The notes beneath the pieces were generated by a model. That model was not told the DNA's origin, did not search any database, and was given only the letters and a program-made list of their open reading frames with translations. Shown in pieces: positions 1 to 11,198 of a stretch of DNA of 64,000 bases; positions within the stretch are counted from its first letter, which is position 1; every line of letters begins with the position of its first letter. Source of the stretch: Rebecca billardiae RCC1528. Taxonomy: Eukaryota > Haptophyta. The position numbers and the translations under genes are program-made. The DNA lies in contig OZ251239.1 in NCBI GenBank assembly GCA_965240325.2, forward strand, positions 1,364,001 to 1,428,000. The letters run 5' to 3'.

Positions 1-3000
1 CTCAGTTGGCTTCACCTCAGCGGCGAGCTCAGCGCAGCGCTCGGCGCCGAGGCAGCGGGCGGCGCCGAGGCAGCGGGCGGCGCCGAGGCAGCGGGCGGCG
101 CCGAGGCAGCGGGCGGCGCCGAGGCAGCGGGCGGCGCCGAGGCAGCGGGCGGCGCCGAGGCAGCGGGCGGCGCCGAGGCAGCGGGCGGCGGCGGCGGCGG
201 CGGCGCGGCCGAGGGGCCGCGTGCGCCAAGCGGGCGGCCGCCCGCGCTGCTGGAGGAGCTCGGCGTGCGGCTCGGCTTGGTGCGCCCGTCGCAGCCCGCC
301 AACCCTACCCCCAACCCTACCCCCAACCCTGCTGCCCGCGCCGGCGCGGCCGGCGCGGCCGGCGCGGCTGGCGCGGCCGAGCGCGGCGCGCCACCGCGCG
401 CGCCGCCGTCGGCGGCGGCGTCGGCGGCGCCGACGCTCGCGCTCGCGCACGCGTGGGTGCTGCACGAGGGCTCGCGGCTCGCCGGCGTGCGCGCCGTCCT
501 CGCGCACGGCCACCCGCTCATGGCGGGCGGCGCGCGCGTCGAGTGTGTTGCGCGGCGCGTGCGCGCACACGCGGCCGTGCGCGCGCGCGCGCGCGTGGTG
601 CACGGGCGCATCGCGCCCGCGGACGGCGGCGGCGGCGGCGGCGCGGAGGGCGCCGCGCCGGGCGCGCCGCTCCCCGCCCTCCGCGCCGAGCTCGTCCTCC
701 CGGACTCGCTCACGGCCGGACTCGCCGCCGCGGACGTGAGCGTGCGCGCGGGCGGGCGGCGCGGCGCGACGCTGCGCGGCGCGAGGCTACGGCTGTGGCC
801 GGCGGCGACGGGGGCGTCGGCGAGCGTGGACGTGAGCGGTGCGCGCGGCGTGCGCGCGGGCGTGCGCCGCGACGCGTGGAGTGTGCGCGTGCACGCGCGC
901 GCTCACCACGCACGCCGCCGCCGCTGCCCCGCCGCCGCATGCCGCCCGCTGCGCCGCCTGCGCGCGCGCGCGCAGGCGGCGCGGCGCGCGGCGTGCGCGC
1001 GCGCGTGCGCGCCGCCGCGCCTCACATGAGCCTGCGCGCGGTCTCGGCGGTCTCCGGGCTGCCCGAGCTCGGCGTGCCGGCGGGCGCGCAGGTGCGCGGC
1101 GCGCTCGCGTGCGCGGCCGCGCTCGACGCCACCTGCGTGCTCGCGCGCGCGGCCGCGCCCGGCGCGCCGCCCTCGCCGCGGCCGCGCGCGCGCGCGCCGC
1201 CGCCGCCCGCCGCGGCCACAGACGCGGACGCGGCGGTCGGCGGCGGCGACAGCGAGGAGGAGGACGACGACGCCGGCGGCCTCCTCGCGTGGGTCGAGCC
1301 GGGCTCCGGCGTGCAGCTGGCGCTCCGCGGCCCCGCCGCCGTCTCACTGTGTGGGCGCTCGCTCAGCGTGGCGCGGGCGCTGCTGGAGGTGCGCCCGCAG
1401 CAGGCAGCACCGGACTGGGCAGCACCGGACTGGGCAGCACCGGACTGGGCGTGGGCGTGCGTGCGTGCGCGGCATGGCGTGTGTGCGCGCGTGCACGCAC
1501 ACGCCGGCTCTCGCCTGACGCGTCCCCTGCGCCACCGGCACGTGCCCCGCGGCGCGCGCGCGCGCGCGCCCACGTGCATTGCAGGTGCGCGCGCAGACTG
1601 TGTGCGCACTAGCGCTGCGCACACGCGCGGCCGCGGGCCAAGTGTCGGTGGCGTGGGACTTTGGTCCGGCGGAGGGCGCGGGCGCGCTGCCGCCGCGCCG
1701 CGCGGGCGAGGCGGTGCGCTGGCAGCTGCCGCCGCCGCGCTCGGCCGCAGAGGTTGCAGCGCTCGCGCCGCGCGCCGGCAGCGGCGGCGGCGGCGGCGGC
1801 GGCGCGGACGGCGGCGGCGCGACGCCGCCGTCACCGCTGACGCCCCGCGCGCGCGGCGGCGACGGCGGCGGCGGTCCGGTGGGCCCCGCGCTCACGGCGC
1901 ACTCGCCCGACGGCCGCGTCGTGGGGAGCTGCGAGCTGCTGCTGCCGCAGCTGCACCGCGCGGCCGTCTCGCTCACGCTGGGCGCGGACGGGCAGCTCGG
2001 CATCGGCGGCGCGCGCACGACGTCGAGTGGGGGCGCCGGCCTTTTTGACGAAACGTTCTTCCGCTGCCTCGTCAATCCGGCCGCGCACCCGGAGCGGGTG
2101 GTGGCGCTGCTCGACTCGGAGGCGGTGGCGCGGCGCATCGCCGAGCTCGCCGCCACGCTCGACGCCGACGCGGAGGCGGAGGCGGAGGCGGAGGCGGCGG
2201 GCGCCGAGCGCGGCGCGGCTGAGCGCGGCGGCAGCGGCGGCGGCGGCGTCAACGCGCCGGGCGGCCGCGCGGTGGCGACGAGCCCGCGCGCCGCGCGCGC
2301 CGCGCGGCCGCGCGCACGCGGCGGGCGGCGCGTGGCGCTTGGCCCGGCGGCGCGCCGCCTGCTCGCCGGCTGGGCTCGCTTCCGCCGCGTGCTGGCCGCG
2401 CATGCCGTCAAGCAGCCGCTCCACGTGATCCCCGCGCCCGCCATGGCCGCCGTGCTCGCGGCGCTGTGCTCGGACGACCGGCGGCACGCGGCCGCCATGC
2501 TGCAGCTCGTCACGCAGCTCAACGCCGCGGCGGGCGTGGACGTGCCCCTCGCCAAGGCCGTCCTGCGGGACGTCCTCAAGACCGCCGGGCTGTGGCCGAC
2601 CGCCCAGCGCCAACGCCGCGGCGGTGGCGGCGCCGACGGCGATGGCCCGGGTGGCGAGGGCGAGGGCGGAGGCGACGGCGGCGCGGCGTGCGACGGCACC
2701 GCCGGCTCGGACGCGGCGTGGCGCGGCGGCGACGAAGGCGACGGCGGCACCGGCGGCGGCGCGGAGGCGGCCGTGGAGTTCGCCCTCGACCGCGCCGTGC
2801 GCTGGGCGGCGCTGCTGCTGGCGCCCGCGCCGCCCGTGCCGCCGCGCCCGCCGCCGCCGCCGCGCCCGCCGCTCGCGTTCCGAGCGGAGCTTGCGGTCGA
2901 GCTGGCCGCTGTGCCGAGCGCGGCGCAGCTGTACGCCGCGGTGGGCGCGGAGGGCGGCGGTGGCGCGGGCGACGAGGTCGAGGGCGAGGCCGAGCCTGGC

Positions 3001-6000
3001 GACGGCGACGGCGCCGACGGCGGCGGCAGTGCGCCGCGCGGCGGCGGTGGCGACGACGCCGCTGAGGACTCGGGCGCGCGCGCGCTGCCGCCGCCGCCGC
3101 CGCCCGCGCCCACCGAGGTGGCGCCGCTCGTCGCCGTGCTCGCGCCGTTCATGGGCCTGGCGCAGCTCGAGGCGCTCCTCGCCGCGCGCCGCGCGCCGCC
3201 CCCGACCGCGCCGCACCCGCCGCCGCCGCAGGCCGCCGCGGCCACCGCCGCCCCCTCCGCAGCCGAGCCGGCGGCCGCGGACGCGGCCCGCGCGTCGGGA
3301 GACGCTCGGCTGTGGGCGCGCGCGGCGGAGGTGGCGAGGCTCAAGCGGCGCGTCGCCGCGGTGGCGGCGGCGTACGACACGATCACCGCCGTCCCCCAGG
3401 TGTGTGTGCGCGCGCACGCAGTGCGTGCATGCACGCACGCGCGCAGCGTGCGCACGCGCGCACGCGCGCGCGCGCGCACGCGCCGCGCGCACACGCCGCG
3501 AGTCGGCCGCGGCCCCGCGCCACGCTTACACCGCGCGCGCGCCGCGCGCCGCCGCGCGCAGGCATGGGCCATGTCGTCGTGGCTGGCGCAGGCCGTGCGC
3601 GCGTGCGGCGGCGCGGCTCGGCTGGACGCGAGGGCGCGCGCCGCGCGCGCGTCGCCGCCGCCCAGCCCGCCGCGCCGCGCGTCGCCGCCGCCGGGCGCGG
3701 CGGGGGGCGGCGACGACGGCGGCGGCGGCGGCGGCGGCAGCGCGGCGCGCGGCGCGGCGGCGGCGAGCACGGCCCCCACCGCCGCCGCGCCGCGCGAGTG
3801 CTGCGCGCGCGCGGCGCGCGTGCGTGACTGCTGGGGCAGCTCTTTGCTCGGCCCCGCAGATGTAGCCGCGCTGCTGCAGTCGTGCCTCGGATCCGCGTGG
3901 CGCGGCCGGCTGGTGCAGCTGAACACGCGGCTGCTTCTCGAGCTCACCCTCGCGCAGCCGCCGCGCTTCGTCGCCGCGACGCTGCTCGAGCTCGGCGGCG
4001 GCGCGGCCTTCTCCCAGCGCCAGCTGGCCGGGGCGCTCTTCGCCCTCCTCGAGGTCGAGCAGGAAGCGTTTTGCGCCGACGAAAGGCTGTGCGTGCCCGC
4101 CGCGCTCGAGGCCGGGCTGGGCGGCGGCGTGCAGTTTCCAGTACGCGCGCGGTACATGCGCGCCGGCCCGCTGCGCGAGCGCTCGTACTACGCCGACGTC
4201 TCCGAGGCCGCGGCGGCGGTCGCGCGCGCCGCGCGGCCGTACGCCGCGCTGCTGTCCCGGCTCACGCGCGCGTACCGCCGAGGCTACGGCCCGCGCCGCG
4301 GCGTGGCCGAGCCGGCCGCGGCCGCGCTGCCGCGCGCGCCGGCGCCGCGCGCGCAGCCGGCGCCACCCGCTCTCGGCGCGGCGCACGCGGCGATCGCCGC
4401 CGCCGACGGCCTCGGCGCGGCGTGCGTGCCCGAGCGCGCGCGCGGCTCGGCGGCGGCGTGGGCGGACGGCGCGGGCGCCGCCGTGCTCGCGCGCGCGCGC
4501 GCGGCGCGCGCGCACCTGCGCGCAGCCGCGCTCACGGGCGCGCTGCTGCGCGAGCGCCCGTCCGCGCTCGCGCTGCCGTGGGTGCGCGCGTACATGGCGC
4601 GCACGCACGAGGCGCTCACCGCACTCTCCGTGCTGCGCGCCGTGCAGAGCCGCGACGACGGCGGCGCGGCCGCGCGCTGGCTCGACGCGGTCGGCAGGCG
4701 AGCGCCGCCCGCCGGTCAGCCACTGCCTTACGGCGCGGCCGCGCTGCTGCCGGCGGCCGCGGCGGCGGCGGCGGCGGCGGCGGGCGACGGGGGCGGCGGC
4801 GTGGCGGGCGTGGCGCGCGCCGCCGCCGACGCGGCCGCGGCCGCCGCGACGGCCGCCACCGCCGCCGCGGCCGCGGCCGGCGTCGGCGCCGACGCCGCCG
4901 CCGCCGCCGCCGCCGGGCTCGGCGCTTCGCAGTCGCAGGCGCTCCTGCAGCGCGTGGTGCGCGCCCTGTACTTCGAAGCCTCAGCGCAGGAGCGCCTGCT
5001 GCAAGACCCGCTGTTGCGGCTGCTCATCGACCCGCCGCCGCCCGGCTCCGTGGGCTACGACTTCACTCTCGTCTCCGCGATGGGCGTGATCACCGAGGGC
5101 GCGCGCGGCGACGAGCTCGCGGCGACGTTCGCGCGGCTGCGCGCCGCGCGCGGCGTGCGCACCGTGCGCGCAGACACGGGCACGGTGCGAGGTCTCGTTT
5201 ACAACGGCGCGCGCGTGCGCGAGGCGGCGCGCGCCGTGCGCACGGCCACGTGGGGGTACGTCGGCTACTCGCAGGGGTGCACCAACGCGCTGTACGCCGA
5301 GGCCAGCATGGCCGCCGGCGCGCCCGAGGACGCCGCGCTGCTGCGAGGGCTCGTGTGCCGCCGGCTGCTCTTCTCAGCGGCCAACGGCTCAGCGCACTCG
5401 ACGTGCGGCGAGTGGAAGGTGCGCCCAACCCTAACCCTAACCCTACCCTAGCCCTAGCCCGCAAGCAGGGGGCGGCCCCGCCGCCGCCCCTGCTGCCGCC
5501 GCCCTGCGCACGCTGCGTGCGCCCCGCCGCCAGCCCCTCGCCCCCGCACCCCAACGCAGCCCGCGCCACGCCCCCCGCCACGGCGCGCGTGCGGTGCGGT
5601 GCGCGCGCAGATCCGACACGCACTCGTCCGCGCAGAGCTCGGTCTCAAGGCGCACGAGGCCGCCTTCTCCGCGCAGGCGACCGCGGCGTTCCTGGGGGCG
5701 CTGCGCACGCTCTTCGAGGCGCCGGGCGCGGCGCACGCGCTCGGCTCGCTCGCGAGCCTCTCGCGCGACGGCGTAGTGGAGCAGCTCTGGGAGGGAGCGG
5801 CGCACAAGCGCTGGGTGCCAACGGCCGCGCTCGCCGCCATCGTGGAGGCGCACTCGCTGCCCGAGGCGCTGCACCAGTTTAGTCACGTGCTGAGCGCGCA
5901 GATCGAGTCGGCGGCGCACGACACGCAGGTGGCGGTGGACGAGGCGGCGCTGCACCCGGTGGGCGTGCGCAACGGCAACGCGCGCATGCTCCACCGCTGC

Positions 6001-6207
6001 GCCGTCCCCTCCGCCGTGCAGCGCACGCACCACTGGTCGCCGCTCGACCGCGCGGTCGACTTTGTGCAGACGCCGGCCGACGTGGCGCGCGGCGTGTACG
6101 ACTCGCCAAAGGACCGGCACGTGGTGCCGTGGATCGAGACGCTCGCGCGCTTCGGCGTCATCCCGCGCTGCGAGCCGCCCGAGCCCGCGGCGCCCGCGGC
6201 CGAATAA
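1..6207 (+). CDS. Large protein with C-terminal serine-hydrolase-like domain (5' end cut off)
   Basis: The gene runs in from the left edge and stops at 6205-6207. Two introns are clear. One is 3400-3561 (GT-AG, 162 nt, in frame). The other is 5419-5610 (GT-AG), joining ...GEWK to IRHALVRAEL... at a codon boundary. A third probably begins at 1389 and ends at 1584 or 1596. An upstream intron near 832-1030 is needed to change frame, but I could not fix its ends. The N-terminal two thirds are low-complexity Ala/Gly-rich sequence with no family I recognise. The last ~370 residues are well conserved in style and contain YVGYSQGCTNAL (nucleophile-elbow type G-X-S-X-G, about 5257-5292), SAANGSAHSTCG, ESAAHDTQVAVDEA and SPKDRHVVPW. 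This pattern resembles a bacterial alpha/beta-hydrolase-like family, recalled from memory and not searched. The substrate is unknown. The hydrolase fold is an inference. Confidence 0.7.
46..189 (+). repeat. 18-bp coding minisatellite, 8 units
   Basis: Eight head-to-tail copies of an 18-bp unit (GCCGAGGCAGCGGGCGGC). In the frame of the gene that starts off the left edge it encodes a repeated AEAAGG-type hexapeptide. Because 18 is a multiple of three, copy-number change would keep the frame. Confidence 0.9.
5425..5460 (+). repeat. Interstitial telomere-like CCCTAA tract inside an intron
   Basis: Three CCCTAA-type units followed by degenerate CCCTA/CCCTAG units, starting six bases after a splice donor. 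A looser CAACCCTACCC-like triplet also occurs near 298-330 in the coding part of the same gene. TTAGGG/CCCTAA is a common eukaryotic telomere repeat. Confidence 0.75.
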
Positions 6208-6699
6208 GCCATCATCGCGGGCGGCATCGTCGTCCGAACCTGCGCTAGCTATGCATGCCACCTGCCGAGTGTATGTGCGGCATGCTGGTGGCTGGCTGCG
6301 CTGCAGTAGCCAATAAGCCGCCGCGTGCCTCGCGCTGCCGTAATCAGCTATATATATATCTTGCCGGGTGGCCAGCAGGCGCGAGTAGAAATAAGCGCCG
6401 GCCGTTGCCCCGGTTCCGCGCCCATGATCGACGACACTGTTAGGCGGGCCTGCGCTACCGAGTACGACGTAGTAACGACTGCTGCTGCTGCGGAAGTCAT
6501 CGGCGCGCGCCTGCCGATGGCCGCCGCCCGCAACTGCATATATGCGGAGTGCGGACACACGCCGGTCGTCACGCTCCGGCCCGACGCGCCCGACTATACT
6601 AGCAGACGGGACGGGGCTGCCCCAGCACTCCCAGCAGTATCGGGCCGGCGGCCGCATGCGCAGCGTTTATACGGTTTCCGGTCGCCATCAGACGCCCAC

Positions 6700-6733
<34 letters not shown>

Positions 6734-6887
6734 CGATGATGGCGCGGCCTACTACTCGTTACTCGACGAGTTCGACGACGATGATGAGTAGCGCGCGTTA
6801 TATGCGCGCCCGGCGCGGATCAGCCCGCGGTGCTGCCGCACCAGGCGGCACCAGTAGCGCCGCGGCGCGGCAGCCGGCCGCGCGACG
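6208..6887. other. Intergenic spacer between convergent genes
   Basis: Spacer between two genes that point at each other. It holds a short (TA)n tract (6700-6733) and trinucleotide-like CGA/ATG runs near 6770-6790. I see no gene or RNA. Confidence 0.6.
6700..6733. repeat. (TA)n microsatellite
   Basis: Nearly pure TA dinucleotides with one C interruption. Confidence 0.9.
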
Positions 6888-9838
6888 CTACGGCTTGCCC
6901 TTCGCGCCGCCGCCGCCGCCGCCGCCGCCCTGCTTGCCCGCACGCGCCGCGCCGCCGCCGCCGCCGCCCTTCTTCTTCTTGAGGTGCTTGGGCGTCTTGG
7001 TCGCGCGCGCCTCGCGCCGCGCCTCGCGCACGGCGCGCTTCCGCTCGCGCTTTGCCTGGGGGTCCTCGTTGCGGTGCATCGCGCGCCGCGCGCGCCGCTC
7101 GCGCCGCGCGTCGCTGTCCGCGCCGCCCTCGCCGCCCGCCTCCGAGCCGGACCCGCTCGAGCCGTCGGCTTCGGAGTCGGCGTCGGAGTCGGACTGCGCG
7201 GCGCCCTCGCCCTCGCCCCCGCCGCCGCCCGCCGCGGCCGCGGCCGCGCCCTCAGCCTCGGCCGCGCCGCCACCGGCGGTGCCGCCCGGCCGCGCCGCGG
7301 GCGCGTGCTTGACCGCGAGCGACTCGTCGAAGCCGGCGAGTGAGGCGTACAGCGGGCGCGCGCCGCCCGCGCGCGCCGCCGCCGAGTCCGCCTCCATCTG
7401 CGCGCGCGGCACTTCGTCGAGGGTTCGGGGTATGTGCACCTGACGGAACACGGCGGCCGCGACCTCCGCCTCGGCGGCGGCGGCGCCGCCGTCGCCGCCA
7501 GCATCGCTCGAGCCCTCGCCGTCGTCGCGCGCGCCCACCGCCGCCTCCTCCGCCGCCGCGCGCGCGTGCAGCCTGCCCAGCTCCGCGCCCACCGCCGCCT
7601 CGTCCGCACCCGCCAGCGAGACGTCGGTGACGAAGTCGAAGAGCGCGCGCTCGGAGAGCACGGGGAAGACGCCCCAGCGGCGGAAGAACCTGACCACGTT
7701 GCTCACGTCGTGCCGCAGGAAGGCGAGCGCGTTCGGGTGGTCGTGCTCCACCGACTGCGACACGTCGATCACGTACAGCGTCTGCACGCACGCGCACGCA
7801 CGCGCACACGCGCACACACGCGCACACACGCACACGCACACGTGCGGAGAGGCGGCGGAGGCGGAGGCGGAGGCCGCGGGGCGGCTCGGCACGCGCGCGC
7901 GGAGGGCGCGGCGGGCGGGCGGGCGGGCGGGCGGCGGTGCCCGCGGGCGCGACGCTGCCCCGTGGGTGCGCAGCACGGCGCACGCGCGCGCACACACACA
8001 CCCGCCCGCCCGCAGAGCCGCACCTTGTCGTACCACAGCAGGTTGAACTCGGAGAGGTCTGCGTGCACCAGCCTGCACGCGTGGAACATGGTGCGCATGG
8101 CGCGCACGCACTGCGAGTACGCAGAGGCGAGCTTGGAGGCGGAGAGGCGCGGCGCGGCGTCCTTGAGGCGCGGCGCGGCGCGGCCGTCGTGCCCGACGAA
8201 GCGCATGAGCAGCACGTGCGCGCGCAGCAGCAGCGGCTGCGGCGTCGGCACGCCCGAGGCGTACAGCCGCAGATAGTTTCGCATTTCCTTCTCAGCCCAC
8301 GTGCGCACCATCTGTGGCAGCGCGCGGGCGGGGCGCGCGCGCGGCGCGCGGGCGGCGGGCAGCCACCGGGGCGGCGGCGGGCGGCGGCACAGAGCGCGGC
8401 ACGGGCGCGGCCGAGTGAGCGCCGCGCGCGCATCGGCGGCGGCCCGCGCCCAGGCCCGCGCGCCACGCTCCGCCCCGGCTGCCTGCATGCAAGCCCCCAC
8501 CGCTGCGCTAGTCCCCGCCCCCGCGCGCGCGCGTGCCGCCCCGCCCACCTTGCGCGGGTTCGCCTTGCAGTAGCCGTGGCGGAAGCGGAACTCGCCCGAG
8601 ACGTACTTGTCGCGGTCGCGGAAGACGAGGATCGACGTCTTGTACACCTGCGGCCGTGCACCGAGCACAGCCGCACACAGAGAGCCAGCCATGGGGCGCG
8701 GGCGCGCGCGCGCTGGTGAGAAGGGTGCGGCGAGGCGCGGCGCGGTGCACGCGCCACACGCGGGAGCCGCGCCGCGCCGCGCACTGGAGAGCCGCCGTGC
8801 GCGCCAGCCCCCGCACCTTCACCGCCAGCTCGGCGCCCTCCCTGTCCGTGGCGTGGTACACGTTGGCCTCCTTGCCCGTGGAGACGCAGCCCGCCAGCGA
8901 GGACAGCTGGCCGCTGTTGAGCAGCCGGAACAGGATCAGCCGCGTGCGCGGGTCCAGCACCTGCGGCCGGGGTGGGCGGGGGTGGGTGGGAAGGGCGTGG
9001 GCGCGCGGCGGCGGCCGGCCGGCGGGGACGACGGCTGCCGTCGCCGCGCTGGCGCGGCGGCGCGCGGGGGCGGACGCGGCGCGCGGGGGCGGACGCGGCG
9101 CGCGTGCCTGCTCGTTGGTCGCACGGTCCTCGCGCGCGAGGCCCGTCGCGCGCCGCCCCGCCGCCTTGCTCTCCGAGCGCGCCAGCGAGTTGCGCGCCAC
9201 CGAGCCCAGCTCAGACTGCAAGCCGCCGCCGCCGCCGCCGCCGTCGCCTCTCGCGCCGCCGCCGCCCGCGCCGCCGCCGCCGCTCACGCTGTCGCCCAGG
9301 TGGAGCGAGCGGTTGAGCCGGCGGGCGAGAGGCGCGGAGGCGTCGCCGCGCAGCCGCGTGGCCGCCGCGCCCACGCCGCGGATGAACGCGTCGTCGTCGT
9401 CTGCGGGGCGGCGCGCGCGCCGGCGCGGCCGGCGCCGAGCGCTGGTGAGCGGAGGCAGCATGGGGGCTGGCACGGCGCGCGCGGCACGCGGCGCGCATGG
9501 GCACGCGCGCGCGCACCGCCGAGCTCCTCGAGCGCGGAGCGGAGGGACGGGTCGTCCTCCTCCCACTCCTCCTCGCCCTCGCCTTCGCCCTCCTCCTCCC
9601 ACTCCTCCGCCTCCGCCTCCGCCCCAGCCTCCACCTCCTGCTCGCCGGTCGCGAGCGTCTCTGCAGCCGCGCGCGCCGAGGGGTCCGCTGCCGAGCTGGC
9701 CGCCGCCGGCGCACCGGACAGATCGGCGTTATCTACCGCCACTCGCGATGCGCGCAGCCCGGCCTCGGCGCGTGCGTCGGCCGGCGCTGTCGAGGGCTCG
9801 CCCGCCCGCTGGTCGGCGCGGAGCGTGTCAGCCGCCAT
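6888..9838 (-). CDS. RIOK1: RIO1-type atypical protein kinase/ATPase (40S ribosome maturation)
   Basis: Six exons: 9838-9517, 9400-9108, 8960-8817, 8647-8549, 8311-8024, 7781-6888. Joined, they give 680 codons including the stop. The intron at 9107-8961 has a GC donor (GAGCAG|GC); the others are GT-AG. The N-terminus is acidic. The RIO domain has VLDPRTRLILFRLL, the nucleotide loop STGKEANVYHA (~230-240), IYKTSILVF-like VYKTSILVFRDRDKYVSG, the catalytic HADLSEFN (Asp ~371, Asn ~376) and metal-binding YVIDVSQSVEHDHPNA (Asp ~388). The C-terminal tail is Ser/Asp-rich and then strongly Lys/Arg-rich (KRERKRAVREARREARATK), as expected for a factor shuttling with pre-40S particles. RIO1 proteins act in late cytoplasmic maturation of the small subunit. 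ATG 9838 is chosen as start; an in-frame ATG at 9940 is the alternative. Confidence 0.95.
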
Positions 9839-9996
9839 CTCGATTCCCACGTCCGGCGCGTGGCCCTCTCTCGCTTGCTGCAGGCTGCAGCCGCTGAGCT
9901 TCAAGCAGCAGAGCCCGATTCGAAAGCGGGCGACGGGCACGCCGGCCAGCGCCGCACGGCGCGGCTCCGTGGCTCCGCCCGGCGGGGCCTCTGCCC
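9839..9996. promoter_or_regulatory. Short bidirectional promoter spacer
   Basis: Only 158 bp separates the RIO1 start from the divergent start at 9997, so both genes probably share one promoter region. No TATA box is evident. If RIO1 starts at 9940, the spacer shrinks to 56 bp. Confidence 0.5.
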
Positions 9997-10716
9997 ATGT
10001 CGTCCGCGCTGCGCTCCGGGCACGCGCGAGGCGTGCGGACCAACCGGACGAGTAAGCCGTCGTCCAAGAAGTGCGCGTGCGGTCGCGACTGGTGTCGCCA
10101 GCCCGTCGGCGAGGGCGACAGCGTGAGCTGGCCGATGAAAGCCAAGAAGCGGGAGGAGTACCGCAAGGCGCTCGCGATGTCCACGGAGTACGCGGACAAG
10201 CTGGTGCCCAAGCGCGACCGCCTCTGGCGCAAGCACTGGGCCGAGGAGCACATCAACCGCACGGGTGTGCGCGTGCGCGCGCGCGCGCGCGAGCGCGCGC
10301 GCCTGTGCGTGCGCTGAGCCGGTCTGCATGCGCGTGCGCCCGCGCCGGCAGGCAAGGTCATCACGGTGAAGGGCCCGCCGTCGCGCCCGTGGGCGGAGGT
10401 GAAGGGAGAGGTCGAGTCGGCGCGCCAGGCGAAGCACGCGGCGGAGGCGCGTGCCCGCGCCGTCGACACGGTGCGCGAGAAGCTCCCGACGATGTCGCCG
10501 GACACGCGCGCCGCCGTCCAGCTCCTGCTCGACGAGGTGGCCGCCAGTGAGCAGCGGGCGGCGATGGCGAGCGCGGATGTGGCCGCGCTGCGCGTGCGGC
10601 TGGCTATCGCCGAGGACGAACGACGATCAAGCCGCAAGCGGGCACGCCCCTGCCCCTTGGGCGGCGGCCGCCGCCTTGATGACGAGTGCCAATCGCCGGC
10701 ATCACGTTCGCTTTGA
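9997..10716 (+). CDS. Small basic protein with Cys motif and coiled coil, unknown function
   Basis: Two exons, 9997-10264 and 10352-10716, join across a GT-AG intron to give 211 codons including the stop (…HINRTG/KVITVKGPP…). The N-terminal part is Lys/Arg-rich with a short Cys/Trp motif (KKCACGRDWCRQP, ~residues 24-36), then a basic helical stretch (KAKKREEYRKALAMS). The C-terminal half looks like a long amphipathic helix (ARQAKHAAEARARAVDTVREK… VAALRVRLAIAEDERRS) ending in a basic KRAR cluster, so dimerisation through a coiled coil is likely. It is divergent from RIO1 with a 158-bp spacer. I do not recognise the family. The pattern could fit a nucleic-acid-binding or chromatin-type protein, but this is a guess. 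Confidence 0.65.
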
Positions 10717-11198
10717 TGTGACACTACCGTCGGAGTGCCGTTGACGATACGATACGATGACGGTCCTATACGTACGCAATTTCGACGACGACGACGATGA
10801 TGACGAGTGACAACGAGTCCCGAGTACGCTCATCCGGGGCATCGCATGGCTGGTACGTACGTATGTACGACATCATCCGACGCGCGGCGGTCGTCGTCGT
10901 CGGTCGGAGTCGTCGGAGCGGTCGCGTGCGTATCGACGTCGTCCGGTCTGCGCCGCCACTGCGGCCCGCCTGAGGCAGGCTGCATGAGTCGTACGTATAC
11001 GACTGCTGCTAATTAATGATGAGATCCGGTGGCGGGCTGCTCGCTCTCGGAACTGGCGCCGTAGTCGTCGTCCCGCGCGGCCCGCTACTTAGTGACGAGT
11101 GAGTTAGTGATGATAGCAGCAGACGCAGTCGCGCCGTCGGCGGTCGACCGCCCGCCGGGGCCCGGTAGCGTCGTACGTACGCAAGTGATCGGTGTAGA
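10717..11198. other. Intergenic, no gene seen
   Basis: Spacer between convergent genes. It contains CGA/GTA-rich simple sequence (for example ACGTACGTATGTACG near 10855) and no convincing reading frame. Confidence 0.5.
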
